Assembly: GCF_000023325.1 (NCBI RefSeq)
Contig: NC_012785.1
Coordinates: 1,426,001 to 1,490,000, forward strand
Reading direction: 5' to 3'
Length of the DNA stretch: 64,000 bases
DNA from: Kosmotoga olearia TBF 19.5.1
GTDB lineage: Bacteria > Thermotogota > Thermotogae > Petrotogales > Kosmotogaceae
Shown: one piece after another, positions 42,077 through 50,922 of the stretch
Numbering within the stretch: position 1 is the stretch's first letter
Layout: each line of letters opens with the position of its first letter
Made by a program: the position numbers and the translations under genes
The notes under the pieces: model-generated
Databases searched by the model: none
Told to the model about the DNA's origin: nothing
What the model saw: the letters and a program-made list of their open reading frames with translations, nothing else

Positions 42077-43011
42077 TATAATTCCCTCCAGCCGATTATT
42101 CCGAGTAAAGAAACTAATAAAGCGAGTGTTGAGAAACGGAACGCAATTTTTTCTTCTTTCCAGCCAAGAAGTTCGAAATGATGATGAATAGGGGACATCC
42201 TGAAAACCCGTTTTCCCCTGAACTTGAATGAGGTAACCTGTATAATAACACTCAGGGTCTCCAGTAGAAAGATAAAACCAAAGAATATCAAGAAAAGCTC
42301 CAGACCGTTCAGAGCGAAAGAGGTTGCAAGAATCCCTCCGAGTGCCAGTGAACCGGCATCCCCCATGAAGATACTTGCTGGATGCCAGTTATGCCATAAA
42401 AATCCCATCAGCAGGCCAATCAGGGAAAGATATACAACGGATTGGTATCCTACAATGAGCAAAGGTACAATTGAACCGATAAAAACGAATCCCGCAAGGC
42501 CGTCAACACCGTCTGTAAGATTCACAGCGTTGCTGACCCCAACGATAACCACTGATGAAAGGAGATAATAGAACCATCCCAAATCCAGTTTATAACCGCT
42601 GAAAGGAACGATCAGATACGTATGGGGGTTTATTTGCTGAATGAAATAAACGATAATGAAAGCTGCCGTAAATTGCATGAACAATTTTTGAACGGCTGTT
42701 ATCCCCGAGGCGTTTTTTCGCTTTATTTTCATGAAGTCATCGATGGCTCCGATTAACCCATAGGAAAGAGCAGAGAATGCGATAAGAAAACTTTCCGGGC
42801 CTCTGTTGAAATTCAGAAGTACCGCAATGAAAATCGGGATGAAAACGAGACCCGCTGCTGTAGGGGTTCCGGTTTTGTAGTTATGAAGATCGGGGCCTTC
42901 TTCGCGAATGTATTGTCCGATTCGAAGTTTTTTCTGGAAACGTTTGAATCCCTCAATAAATACGACACTACTTAAAAAGGAAAGAAAAAAAACAATTACG
43001 TTATTCTCCAC
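42076..43011 (-). CDS. mraY: Phospho-MurNAc-pentapeptide transferase
   Basis: 311 residues with about ten membrane helices. Signatures: GTPTAAGLVFIP, GAIDDFMKIKRKNASG (catalytic Asp pair), VSNAVNLTDGVDGLAG, FMGDAGSLALGG and MSPIHHHFELLGWKEEKI. It links phospho-MurNAc-pentapeptide to undecaprenyl phosphate, making lipid I. It starts at a GTG (43,011) with GGAGGT upstream and overlaps murF by 11 bases. Confidence 0.96.
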   Translation of the reverse strand: MENNVIVFFLSFLSSVVFIEGFKRFQKKLRIGQYIREEGPDLHNYKTGTPTAAGLVFIPIFIAVLLNFNRGPESFLIAFSALSYGLIGAIDDFMKIKRKNASGITAVQKLFMQFTAAFIIVYFIQQINPHTYLIVPFSGYKLDLGWFYYLLSSVVIVGVSNAVNLTDGVDGLAGFVFIGSIVPLLIVGYQSVVYLSLIGLLMGFLWHNWHPASIFMGDAGSLALGGILATSFALNGLELFLIFFGFIFLLETLSVIIQVTSFKFRGKRVFRMSPIHHHFELLGWKEEKIAFRFSTLALLVSLLGIIGWREL

Positions 43012-44341
43012 TCTGCAACCTCCTACGAAAACTCAGGATAGCTTCTTCGAGTGCAACACCTCTTGATGCTTTGAAATAAACCAGATCGCCATAGCGGCAG
43101 TTTTTTTTCAGCCATTCGGCGACTTCTTCCGGATTCGAACTTTTGAAATCAATGTTTGCGGTATTTTGTACTGCCTCAACCTGGGTGTCCTTTGTGTAAA
43201 GAACTATGTGGTCAAAAAAGTTCAATAGTCTTCCGAGTTCTTCATGGGTTTTTTTTGAATATTTTCCCTGTTCAAGTATAGAGCCTACAACAGCAAAAGT
43301 TCTCTCTTTTTTTAGCTTGGCTATACTTTTTATGGCAGACTCTACAGATTCTAAACTGCTGTTGTAACAGTCATTTATCAGGATTATTCCCGCAATGTTC
43401 TCCACTGAGAAGCGATTGTTGAAAGGTAAGATAATTCTGTTGATATTGAGGAGCGGTTCTTCAATTTTTAAAGAAAGAGCTGTTAGATAAGCGGCACCAA
43501 AGTCCAGTAATTGACCGGAATTCCAGATCCCTTTGAGCTTTGCCATCTTCATTTCTCCGAAAGCTTTGAAAGCGACAAAGGTATTGTTTTTGGAATAGTC
43601 AAATTTCATTATCTTCAAATCTCCGTTGCGCTGTCCAAAAAACAACTTTTTGCAACTGAGCTCCGAAATCATTGACCTGATTCTTTTATCATCACCGTTT
43701 GTGATTGCTGTTGAATCTTTCTGAAGAGTTTCGAATATCGAGCACTTTTCCTGAAGTAATTCGGTTTCGTCATTGAAGTTCCCCCGGTGAGCCGTGCCCA
43801 CGTTCAAGAGAACGGCAATATCTGGATTTACAAGGTCTGTCAAAAAAGAGATATCCCCTTTTTTGCTCGTTCCGAATTCAAAGATGGCATAATCGCATTC
43901 TGCCAGCTGTGAACGGTTTTCGAGAATAGCTATGGGAATACCTATTTCAGTGTTGAGGTTACCTGGTGTTTTGAACACCTTACCATAGTCAGAAAGTATG
44001 GAAGCAAGAATTTCTTTGGTCGTTGTTTTTCCGTTAGATCCGGTTATCGCGATTTTGTGCTTGATTTTTGAGTGCTTCAGAATAAAAGCAGCTGCTTCAA
44101 TGAGCAGTTTCTTCGGGTCTGGATGAAAGAAAACAGCAGGATTGTCTGAACTTCGGTTTGAGACGCCAAAAATTGCTCCACGTTTGAGAGCGTCGTCTAT
44201 GAAATCATTTCCGTCAACCCTCGTGCCCTTCAAGGCTATGAATACGTCCCCGATTTTAACCACTCGCGAGTCGATTCTGATTTTTCTTCCGTCAGTAAGT
44301 TTCAGAAAACGTTTCACGTCAAGTTGTTTAGATGAGCTCAC
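43001..44341 (-). CDS. murF: UDP-MurNAc-tripeptide-D-Ala-D-Ala ligase
   Basis: 446 residues. N-terminal DSRVVKIGDVFIALKGTRVDGNDFI, ATP loop IAITGSNGKTTTKEILASIL, FEFGTSKKGDISFLT, LLNVGTAHRGNF and NDCYNSSLESVESAI, typical of MurF. It adds D-Ala-D-Ala to the stem tripeptide. It starts at a GTG overlapping the murE stop by four bases (GTGA). Confidence 0.95.
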   Translation of the reverse strand: MSSSKQLDVKRFLKLTDGRKIRIDSRVVKIGDVFIALKGTRVDGNDFIDDALKRGAIFGVSNRSSDNPAVFFHPDPKKLLIEAAAFILKHSKIKHKIAITGSNGKTTTKEILASILSDYGKVFKTPGNLNTEIGIPIAILENRSQLAECDYAIFEFGTSKKGDISFLTDLVNPDIAVLLNVGTAHRGNFNDETELLQEKCSIFETLQKDSTAITNGDDKRIRSMISELSCKKLFFGQRNGDLKIMKFDYSKNNTFVAFKAFGEMKMAKLKGIWNSGQLLDFGAAYLTALSLKIEEPLLNINRIILPFNNRFSVENIAGIILINDCYNSSLESVESAIKSIAKLKKERTFAVVGSILEQGKYSKKTHEELGRLLNFFDHIVLYTKDTQVEAVQNTANIDFKSSNPEEVAEWLKKNCRYGDLVYFKASRGVALEEAILSFRRRLQSGE

Positions 44342-45831
44342 CTTTTAGCATGCCTCCGAAATTTTGTATCCAGAATCTCTTTAACGACTCTTTTATCATT
44401 AAAAGCTACAACATAATCCGCAAAGGCCTGATAATCTTCATGTCCTCTTCCCGCTATTAAAACGGTGTCCTGTCGATTTGCCAGCGTAAGAGCTACAGAT
44501 ATAGCCTCTCTTCTATCCGGAATGACAAGGTACGGCTTTGTTTTGCTTATTCCTGCTTCTATGTCATTCAGGATTTCTTCGGGATCTTCTTTTTTGGGAT
44601 CATCAGACGTTAAGATAACAACATCAGCGAATCTGGAGGCGATTTCTCCCATTAACGGTCTTTTACCTTTATCGGCGTCTCCACCGGCGCCAAAGACAAT
44701 AATGATTCTTCCCTCTGAGAGTTTTTTTGCAGTTTTCAGAAGTTTTTCCAGAGCGTCTGGAGTATGAGCAAAATCTACAAGGACATCGAAGCCGTATTTT
44801 GTAGCTTCCTCAACGAATTCGAATCTTCCCGGGACACCACTGAAAGTGGAAATTGCTTCCAGGATGTGTTCGGTGTCGTAATTCAAAGATTCCATTGTAG
44901 CGATTGTGGCGGTTACGTTATAAGCATTGTGTTCGCCAACGAGGCGCGTGTAAACTTTATGTTTGGAACCAAACGGTGTCTCAACGGTGAAATACATACC
45001 TGTTCTGGAGATCTCCAGGTTTTCCATGCGAAAGTCAGATTCGTTTCCAAAGCCATAGGTTATTATTTTATCCCTCGGGAGCTTTATATCTCCAATATTT
45101 ACGTTATCCGAATTCACCACAGCTTTTCCGACAGGTTTGAGTAAATTAAAGATCCGCAACTTAGTCCTGTAATAATCTTCAAAAGAAGCGTGAAAATCGA
45201 GGTGATCACGTGTTACGTTTGTAAGCACAGCAACATCAAAGCGCATTCCATCGACTCTGTGCATTGCAAGACCGTGAGAAGAAACTTCCATAACGAAGTA
45301 TTCTAGATTTTTCTCTACAGCCATCTTCATGTATTTCGCCAGAGTAGCTGGTCCGGGAGTGGTGTTTTTGGGATTTGTCGAGACATAGTCACCGATCACG
45401 TTCTTTACGGTTCCCACGAGAGCAGATTTTCTTTGAAAGGTTTCGAGAATGTGGTTTATCAGAGTGGTTACCGTGGTCTTTCCGTTCGTTCCAGTAACTC
45501 CGATTGTCGTGAGTTTTTTGTAGGGATGGTCGTTGATTTCCATGTACAAATGTGCTTCTGCAAGCCTGCTGCTTTTAACGTATATAATAGGAATATCAAG
45601 ATCAACATCGATTTTTTTCTCAGCAATTAAAGCAGCTGCACCTCTTTCTTGAAGTTCAGGAGCGAGCAAATGGGAGTCAAAAGAAGTACCTTGAAGACAG
45701 ATAAAGAGGTTTCCGGGCTTGAGAAGGCGGGAGTTACTCACCACATCATTGACCTCGGGGTCTTTCCCGTTGAGGTTGGTAACCTCAACGAGGTTATTAC
45801 CGAGAAGCTCGATGAGATGGGAAAGTTTCAC
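44338..45831 (-). CDS. murE: UDP-MurNAc-dipeptide ligase MurE
   Basis: 497 residues. Landmarks: DSRLLKPGNLFICLQGTSFDSH-like N-terminus, GVTGTNGKTTVTTLINHIL, VMEVSSHGLAMHRVDG, TNVTRDHLDFH and VLVDFAHTPDALEKLL. It adds the third stem-peptide residue. The substrate-selecting loop reads SDDPKKEDPEEI; the DNPR motif of diaminopimelate enzymes is not present in that form, so Lys or another amino acid is possible, as reported for Thermotoga MurE. It starts at a GTG with GGGGGGGAGG. First gene of the seven-gene cluster. Confidence 0.93.
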   Translation of the reverse strand: MKLSHLIELLGNNLVEVTNLNGKDPEVNDVVSNSRLLKPGNLFICLQGTSFDSHLLAPELQERGAAALIAEKKIDVDLDIPIIYVKSSRLAEAHLYMEINDHPYKKLTTIGVTGTNGKTTVTTLINHILETFQRKSALVGTVKNVIGDYVSTNPKNTTPGPATLAKYMKMAVEKNLEYFVMEVSSHGLAMHRVDGMRFDVAVLTNVTRDHLDFHASFEDYYRTKLRIFNLLKPVGKAVVNSDNVNIGDIKLPRDKIITYGFGNESDFRMENLEISRTGMYFTVETPFGSKHKVYTRLVGEHNAYNVTATIATMESLNYDTEHILEAISTFSGVPGRFEFVEEATKYGFDVLVDFAHTPDALEKLLKTAKKLSEGRIIIVFGAGGDADKGKRPLMGEIASRFADVVILTSDDPKKEDPEEILNDIEAGISKTKPYLVIPDRREAISVALTLANRQDTVLIAGRGHEDYQAFADYVVAFNDKRVVKEILDTKFRRHAKR

Positions 45832-45857
45832 ATGCCTCCCCCCCTTTCGCTGAAACT

Positions 45858-45886
45858 ATTGTATCATCGCAATTTCGACTTGACAA
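45858..45886 (-). promoter_or_regulatory. murE operon promoter
   Basis: Minus strand: TTGTCA (45,886-45,881), 17 bases, TACAAT (45,863-45,858), ending about 27 bases before the murE start codon. Near-consensus sigma-A promoter. Its -35 box overlaps that of the divergent hrcA promoter by five bases. Confidence 0.8.
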
Positions 45887-45908
45887 CAGGTATACTACAT
45901 GCTAATAT
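45880..45908 (+). promoter_or_regulatory. hrcA operon promoter
   Basis: TTGACA (45,880-45,885), 17 bases, TAATAT (45,903-45,908). The consensus -35 box and ideal spacing lie just upstream of the CIRCE operator and the hrcA start. Confidence 0.88.
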
Positions 45909-45912
45909 TAAA

Positions 45913-45939
45913 TTAGCAGTCTCCAGGGAGGAGTGCTAA
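45913..45939 (+). promoter_or_regulatory. CIRCE operator for HrcA
   Basis: TTAGCAGTC (45,913-45,921), nine bases, GAGTGCTAA (45,931-45,939). This is the CIRCE inverted repeat TTAGCACTC-N9-GAGTGCTAA with one mismatch. It overlaps the transcription start region and the GGGAGGAG ribosome binding site of hrcA, ending one base before the ATG. HrcA bound here would repress its own operon until heat shock. Confidence 0.93.
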
Positions 45940-45940
45940 T

Positions 45941-46987
45941 ATGCCGGCGAGAAGAAAAACTGATGGTCCAAAACTCAACGATAGACAGGTAAGGGTCTTA
46001 TATTGTATAACAAGGGAATATATAACTCACGGGAAACCTGTAAGTTCAAAGCAGGTATTGGAACGTTCTGACCTGATGTATAGTTCGGCAACTATTAGAA
46101 ATGATATGAGAAAGCTGGAGTTCCTCGGTTATATCTATCAACCTCATACATCAGCGGGGCGGATCCCCACTGACAAGGGGCTCCGTTTCTATCTCGAATC
46201 TATAAAGGAGTTGAATGATGAGCTCAAAGAAAGCTCCGCGGCGATATCGCTACGGCAGGTTTCGGTAATAGGTGATATAGAACATCTCTTGATGGGGATG
46301 GCCAGAATCATAGCAAAGGTTTCTTCGGCTTTTGTTATGGTAGAGCGTCCTGACATAGATAAGCTTGTAGTCAAGCATGTAGCTATATCACCGGTAACGG
46401 AAGGCTATTTGAATGTGACAGTCGTTACAGATCTTGGAGTTACAGTCAATTCAACGGTTTTTGCCGGTTATGAATATCACAATTATCTGGACCTTCAAAA
46501 ACGCGTAAACAGCGTCGTAGCGGGAAAAACTATCGGTGAGATCAGAGAAGGGCTAAGGAATTTTAAGCTTGTTCAGGAACAGTGGTATAGCAAAGAAATC
46601 GAAGAGCTGTTCTATTTTCTCGGAGGTGTTTTTGAAAACGATGGTGGTGAAAGGTATTATAAATATGGTCTGGAATATCTCGTTACTAATAAGAATCTCG
46701 GCTGGCAGGATATCTCCGGGCTGGTAAAGTACATTGAAAATCCCAGAAAGCTTGAGATACTTATGAGCAAATTTTCGGAAGTATCGACAGAGAAGGTTCT
46801 TATTGGTAATGAGATAGAAATTCCAGAATTGAAGAACTTTGCTCTGTTTGTTGCACCTTATAAACGATTCAGTGAGAAACTGGGGATGATAGTGATTATG
46901 GCGTCGAAAATAAACCTTTATGAAACAACGTACGCGTATTTGCGATTCGCTTCGAATAGGCTTTCGGAAGCGTTTAGCAAGAGGTAG
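45941..46987 (+). CDS. hrcA: Heat-inducible transcription repressor HrcA
   Basis: 348 residues. A winged helix lies at the N-terminus (LNDRQVRVLYCITREYITHGKPVSSKQVLERSD...SSATIRNDMRKLEFLGYIYQPHTSAGRIPTDKG), the family hallmark, followed by the GAF-like regulatory domain. It binds CIRCE and responds to protein folding status, usually via GroEL. It sits right behind a CIRCE element and heads hrcA-grpE-dnaJ. Confidence 0.97.
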   Translation: MPARRKTDGPKLNDRQVRVLYCITREYITHGKPVSSKQVLERSDLMYSSATIRNDMRKLEFLGYIYQPHTSAGRIPTDKGLRFYLESIKELNDELKESSAAISLRQVSVIGDIEHLLMGMARIIAKVSSAFVMVERPDIDKLVVKHVAISPVTEGYLNVTVVTDLGVTVNSTVFAGYEYHNYLDLQKRVNSVVAGKTIGEIREGLRNFKLVQEQWYSKEIEELFYFLGGVFENDGGERYYKYGLEYLVTNKNLGWQDISGLVKYIENPRKLEILMSKFSEVSTEKVLIGNEIEIPELKNFALFVAPYKRFSEKLGMIVIMASKINLYETTYAYLRFASNRLSEAFSKR

Positions 46988-47006
46988 TGAGTCAGGAGGT
47001 GATAAT

Positions 47007-47627
47007 ATGTCAGAAGAAGCCAGAAAGAATTTGAAAAAGAGTGTTGAGAATAAAGGAGAGTTTGAAAAAAAGATAAAGAAGGAAGCCTCGGAAAAGGAAG
47101 TTGAAAGGCTTAGGAAAACGCTTGAGGAAAAAGAGAAAGAGATAAAAACATTGAAAGATGATATATCCCGTTTGCGTTCAGAGTTTCACAATTTTAAACT
47201 CGCTCTGGAGAGGGAAACCAATCGACTCGTTTTGAAGCAAAAGGAAAATATGATTTTCAAGTTGTTGGATCTGAAGGAAGATTTTGAGAGGGCTATGAAT
47301 CATTTTAGTGAAGAAGCCAGCCCATTGATTAAGGGTGTTAGGATGATTTACAAGAAGTTGGAAAGTATCCTCAAAGAGGAGGGAGTAGAAGAAATCGTTC
47401 CAACGGTTGGCGAGCTTTTCGATCCGTTCAGGGATGAGGTTGCCGAAACCGTTGAATCTGATGTTGTTGAAGATATGTCTATTCTGGAAGTAGCTGAGAA
47501 AGGCTATAAATTTTCCGGTAAGATTATAAAACCCCCGCGTGTTATTGTTGCTATGAAGCCCAAAAAAGCTGATAGTAAAAAGGAAAACCCTGAAGACGAG
47601 GGAGGAAAAGAGTCGAAGAAACGGTAG
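47007..47627 (+). CDS. grpE: Nucleotide exchange factor GrpE
   Basis: 206 residues from the ATG at 47,007, which has AGGAGGTGAT. The long N-terminal coiled coil (KEVERLRKTLEEKEKEIKTLKDDI) is followed by the GrpE core FHNFKLALERET and the C-terminal beta domain VGELFDPFRDEVAETVESD...ILEVAEKGYKFSGKIIKPPRVIV. It releases ADP from DnaK. The frame is open back into hrcA, but that start lacks a ribosome site. Confidence 0.95.
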   Translation: MSEEARKNLKKSVENKGEFEKKIKKEASEKEVERLRKTLEEKEKEIKTLKDDISRLRSEFHNFKLALERETNRLVLKQKENMIFKLLDLKEDFERAMNHFSEEASPLIKGVRMIYKKLESILKEEGVEEIVPTVGELFDPFRDEVAETVESDVVEDMSILEVAEKGYKFSGKIIKPPRVIVAMKPKKADSKKENPEDEGGKESKKR

Positions 47628-47636
47628 GTGATGTAA

Positions 47637-48746
47637 ATGGCTGCTGCGAAAAAGGATTATTATGAGGTTCTGGGTGTGTCCCGTGGGGCATCCCAGGAAG
47701 AAATAAAAAAGGCATACAGAAAATTGGTAAAACAATGGCATCCTGATACATACAAAGGTTCCGATAAGAAGTATGCTGAAGAAAAGTTCAAAGAAATTCA
47801 GGAGGCTTACGAGGTTCTCATTGATCCACAAAAAAGAGGTATGTACGATCGGTTTGGATATGTTGGAGAACCTTCATACACCGGTTCTGGCCAAACTGCT
47901 GGACCGGGTGGAGGCTTTTTTGATGATATTTTCAGTGATTTTCAGGATGTTTTTGATGTTTTCTTCGGAGGTAGCCGTACAAGAAGCAGGAAAGAAAGAA
48001 CCGCAAGGCCCGTGAAAGGTGACGATATATACGCTAATGTTTCAGTTGATTTGAAGGATGCGATTACCGGTAAGTCTGTCTTTCTGGAGTACGATAGAAA
48101 GGTAACGTGTAATGCCTGTAATGGTACCGGAGCCGAAGGCGGAACGAGTTTCCGCACGTGTCCGCGCTGCGGTGGTAGCGGTATGATTACGGAAGAACAT
48201 CGTTCACTCTTTGGAATATTCAGTAATACTCATACCTGTGAGGTATGTAATGGTACTGGAAGGATAGTAGACCAACGTTGTAGCACCTGTGGTGGTTCAG
48301 GATACACTCGAGAAAAGCACAGAGTGAAGATAAACATACCACCCGGGGTTGAAGATAGAGCCACAATAAGAATCAGCGGCCATGGTCATGCAGGAAAGAA
48401 TGGAGGACCGAACGGTGACCTTTACGTGACCGTTCGTGTTAAGATGCCTCCGGAGTTCAAGCGAAGCGGGAATGATCTTTTGTACAGCGTTGAGATAGAT
48501 TACACTCAGGCGGCACTCGGTACAACAGTTCAAATACCCCTTCCAGAGGGTGGAACAGAGAATCTAAGAATACCTGCCGGTACAAATCCCGGAACGATTT
48601 TCCGCCTCAAGGGTTTTGGAGCCCCCTCCGTTACAAGCGGAAAAAGAGGAGATATAATAGTGACCGTTAAGGTTTCTATTCCCAAACCATCTCGAAAAGA
48701 GAAAAAGCTGCTTGAAGAAATAGCAAAACTGAAAGGGCTCGGGTGA
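47637..48746 (+). CDS. dnaJ: Chaperone DnaJ
   Basis: 369 residues. J domain with KQWHPDTY (HPD motif), a short Gly/Phe-rich linker, then four zinc-finger repeats [28 protein letters not shown] and CSTCGGSG, and C-terminal substrate domains. A class A (type I) DnaJ. It stimulates DnaK ATPase and delivers clients. It lies nine bases after grpE; dnaK itself is not in this window. Confidence 0.97.
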   Translation: MAAAKKDYYEVLGVSRGASQEEIKKAYRKLVKQWHPDTYKGSDKKYAEEKFKEIQEAYEVLIDPQKRGMYDRFGYVGEPSYTGSGQTAGPGGGFFDDIFSDFQDVFDVFFGGSRTRSRKERTARPVKGDDIYANVSVDLKDAITGKSVFLEYDRKVTCNACNGTGAEGGTSFRTCPRCGGSGMITEEHRSLFGIFSNTHTCEVCNGTGRIVDQRCSTCGGSGYTREKHRVKINIPPGVEDRATIRISGHGHAGKNGGPNGDLYVTVRVKMPPEFKRSGNDLLYSVEIDYTQAALGTTVQIPLPEGGTENLRIPAGTNPGTIFRLKGFGAPSVTSGKRGDIIVTVKVSIPKPSRKEKKLLEEIAKLKGLG

Positions 48747-48750
48747 AAAG

Positions 48751-49611
48751 ATGAACAGTAGAAAGGTAATTCTCGATTATACACTTGTAACGCTCGGTTC
48801 TCTTTTAACGGCGATTGCGCTGGTTTCTTTCATGATACCCAACAATATTATAGCGGGCGGGGTTAGCGGCCTCGCCATAATTTTTTACCGCCTTTTTGGT
48901 TGGTGGGTTGGGGTACAGATGTTTGTATACAACGCTGTGTTGTTTGTTCTCGCTTTTGCTTTGCTCGGTATAGGTTTTGGAATAAAATCCATATACTCGG
49001 CAATAATGCTTTCTTTTCTCGTAGACTTTCTGCAACAGCTCAATTTTCCGGTATTTCAGGCTTCTACCGTTCAGGATGGTGGTCTCCTTGTTGCGATATA
49101 TGGTGGTGTCATTGCGGGTGTTGGAATGGGATTGGTTCTCTGGCGTGGTGCGTCAACTGGTGGTACGGATATAATCGCTATGATCTTGAACAAGTATTTT
49201 CATATAAGTACGGGTTCAGGATTGCTTATTGCCGATACGTTGATAACCATATTTGCCATAATTGTGTTTGGCCCTATTGTGGCTATGTACGGAATTATAA
49301 CGATTTTCACCACCAGTAAAACCATTGACGGTTTGATAGAAGGTGTTGGGAACACGAGGACGGCTTTCATAATAAGCGAGCGTCATGAAGATATAAAGAA
49401 GAAAATCCTGAGGGACATGGAGCGTGGGGTAACGCTTATCCATGCCGAGGGTGGTTTTACAGGTGTTAAGAGACCGGTTATCATGGTATCCATCAGGCGT
49501 CGTGAAATCGGGCAGCTCAGAAGGATTATAAGAGAGATCGATCCGAAGTCCTTTACGATAATAGTGAATAACGCGGAGGTTTTTGGAGAAGGATTTAAGA
49601 ACATCAATTAA
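48751..49611 (+). CDS. YitT family membrane protein (DUF161/DUF2179)
   Basis: 286 residues. The N-terminal 200 residues have five or six helices with the family pattern SFMIPNNIIAGGVSGLAIIFY, GGVIAGVGMGLVLWRGASTGGTDIIA, and the C-terminal DUF2179 domain has ISERHEDIKKKILRDMERGVTLIHAEGGFTG. Function is unproven. It begins four bases after dnaJ and may be read from the same heat-shock transcript. Confidence 0.9.
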   Translation: MNSRKVILDYTLVTLGSLLTAIALVSFMIPNNIIAGGVSGLAIIFYRLFGWWVGVQMFVYNAVLFVLAFALLGIGFGIKSIYSAIMLSFLVDFLQQLNFPVFQASTVQDGGLLVAIYGGVIAGVGMGLVLWRGASTGGTDIIAMILNKYFHISTGSGLLIADTLITIFAIIVFGPIVAMYGIITIFTTSKTIDGLIEGVGNTRTAFIISERHEDIKKKILRDMERGVTLIHAEGGFTGVKRPVIMVSIRRREIGQLRRIIREIDPKSFTIIVNNAEVFGEGFKNIN

Positions 49612-49628
49612 AACATTGAGGTGAGGCG

Positions 49629-50300
49629 ATGAAGTATCTTTCCATAGACAGTTCGTCGAGACGATTGTTGTTGCTTGGAGTTAATGAAGATAAAACCATG
49701 GGGGTTACGCTTCATAATGTTGGAAGACATGGCACTTATCTCGCTCCGGCCGTAAAGGATCTGCTTGAATATCTTCAGATGTCGGTAAAGGAGCTGGATT
49801 TTATCGGTTGCGGTATAGGACCGGGTTCTTTAACAGGCCTGAGAGTGGGGATTTCCACCGTTAAAGGTCTTGCGTATCCCTTCGATATTCCCGTGATTTC
49901 CTTCTGTTCTTTGGATCTTCTTGCATACAATAACTATTTGAGCAGTGCTGTGGTTATGAGGCGGGGAAGAGAAGGGTATTATTACTGGCGAAAATATAGG
50001 TTTGAAGGTTATAAACCTGTTCCGGTGGAAGAGCCCGGATTCGATAGTGTAGATAAGCTGAAAAGCGGGATTCTTACGAAAAACGAAGTGTTGATATTCG
50101 AAAACGAACAGGAGAAAGAACAGTTCGAGGGGTATGACTCATTGATTGCCCTTCCACCTTCTCCCGAGATAATGAAGCAAATCATTGTGAAAGCCTTCGA
50201 AGCAGGAGAAACCATTGATGTGAGAGAACTAAAACCATATTACCTTCAAAAATCTGTTGCTGAATTGAACTGGGAGAGAAAGCATGGGAAATCGACTTGA
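49629..50300 (+). CDS. tsaB: tRNA threonylcarbamoyladenosine biosynthesis protein TsaB
   Basis: 223 residues with an ASKHA-type N-terminus (YLSIDSSSRRLLLLGV) and the diagnostic FIGCGIGPGSLTGLRVGISTVKGLAY. The protein scaffolds TsaD for t6A synthesis at position 37 of ANN-decoding tRNAs. The C-terminal part is short and divergent, as common in TsaB. ATG with GAGGTGAGG. The 3' end overlaps the next gene by 17 bases. Confidence 0.92.
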   Translation: MKYLSIDSSSRRLLLLGVNEDKTMGVTLHNVGRHGTYLAPAVKDLLEYLQMSVKELDFIGCGIGPGSLTGLRVGISTVKGLAYPFDIPVISFCSLDLLAYNNYLSSAVVMRRGREGYYYWRKYRFEGYKPVPVEEPGFDSVDKLKSGILTKNEVLIFENEQEKEQFEGYDSLIALPPSPEIMKQIIVKAFEAGETIDVRELKPYYLQKSVAELNWERKHGKST

Positions 50301-50922
50301 GGAGATTTACTGCCTCCTTTATGATGTTTATGGCCCGCAGGGTTGGTGGCCTGCGGATACTCAGTTTGAAGTGATAGTGGGAGCAGTGCTGACGCAGAAT
50401 GTAGCGTGGAAGAATGTGGAACGTGCAATTGAAAATTTGAAGAACGCTGATGCTTTAGAGCCTGAGAAATTAATCGGGTTAGAAAAGGAGAAACTTGCCC
50501 TTTTGATAAAACCAACCGGTTTTTATAATGCCAAAAGCGAAACGCTTTTGAGAGTAACAAAGGCGTATCTTTCTGAGCGTTGGGAAGATCTATCCACGAA
50601 AGAACTGCGAAAGAGGCTTCTCAAGATAAAGGGAATCGGTAAGGAAACTGCCGACTCGATTATTCTTTATGCTTTCGATAGGGCGATATTCGTTGTGGAC
50701 AAATACACCGTACGTTTCGTCACTCGACTGGGTATAACCACTCATGAGACGTATGATGAAGTTCAAAGAATCTTTCATGAACAGCTTAAACCCGATGTTG
50801 AGCTTTATAAGGAATATCACGCTCTTATAGTGGAACATGCAAAAAAATACTGTAAAAAACAGCCGGACTGTGCCGGCTGCTTTATAGGTGACTGTAAATT
50901 CAGAAAGGAATCTCAGATATGA
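50284..50922 (+). CDS. Endonuclease III-like HhH-GPD DNA glycosylase
   Basis: 212 residues with a helix-hairpin-helix LLKIKGIGKETADSIILYA, the catalytic Asp in DRAIFVVDKYTVR, and a C-terminal 4Fe-4S cluster spaced C-x6-C-x2-C-x5-C (CKKQPDCAGCFIGDC). The position of the EndoIII catalytic Lys (RKTA) is occupied by Glu (KETA), which fits monofunctional MagIII-type 3-methyladenine glycosylases better than a bifunctional Nth. It removes damaged bases. It overlaps tsaB at its start and convergent lpd at its end. Confidence 0.85.
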   Translation: MGNRLEEIYCLLYDVYGPQGWWPADTQFEVIVGAVLTQNVAWKNVERAIENLKNADALEPEKLIGLEKEKLALLIKPTGFYNAKSETLLRVTKAYLSERWEDLSTKELRKRLLKIKGIGKETADSIILYAFDRAIFVVDKYTVRFVTRLGITTHETYDEVQRIFHEQLKPDVELYKEYHALIVEHAKKYCKKQPDCAGCFIGDCKFRKESQI

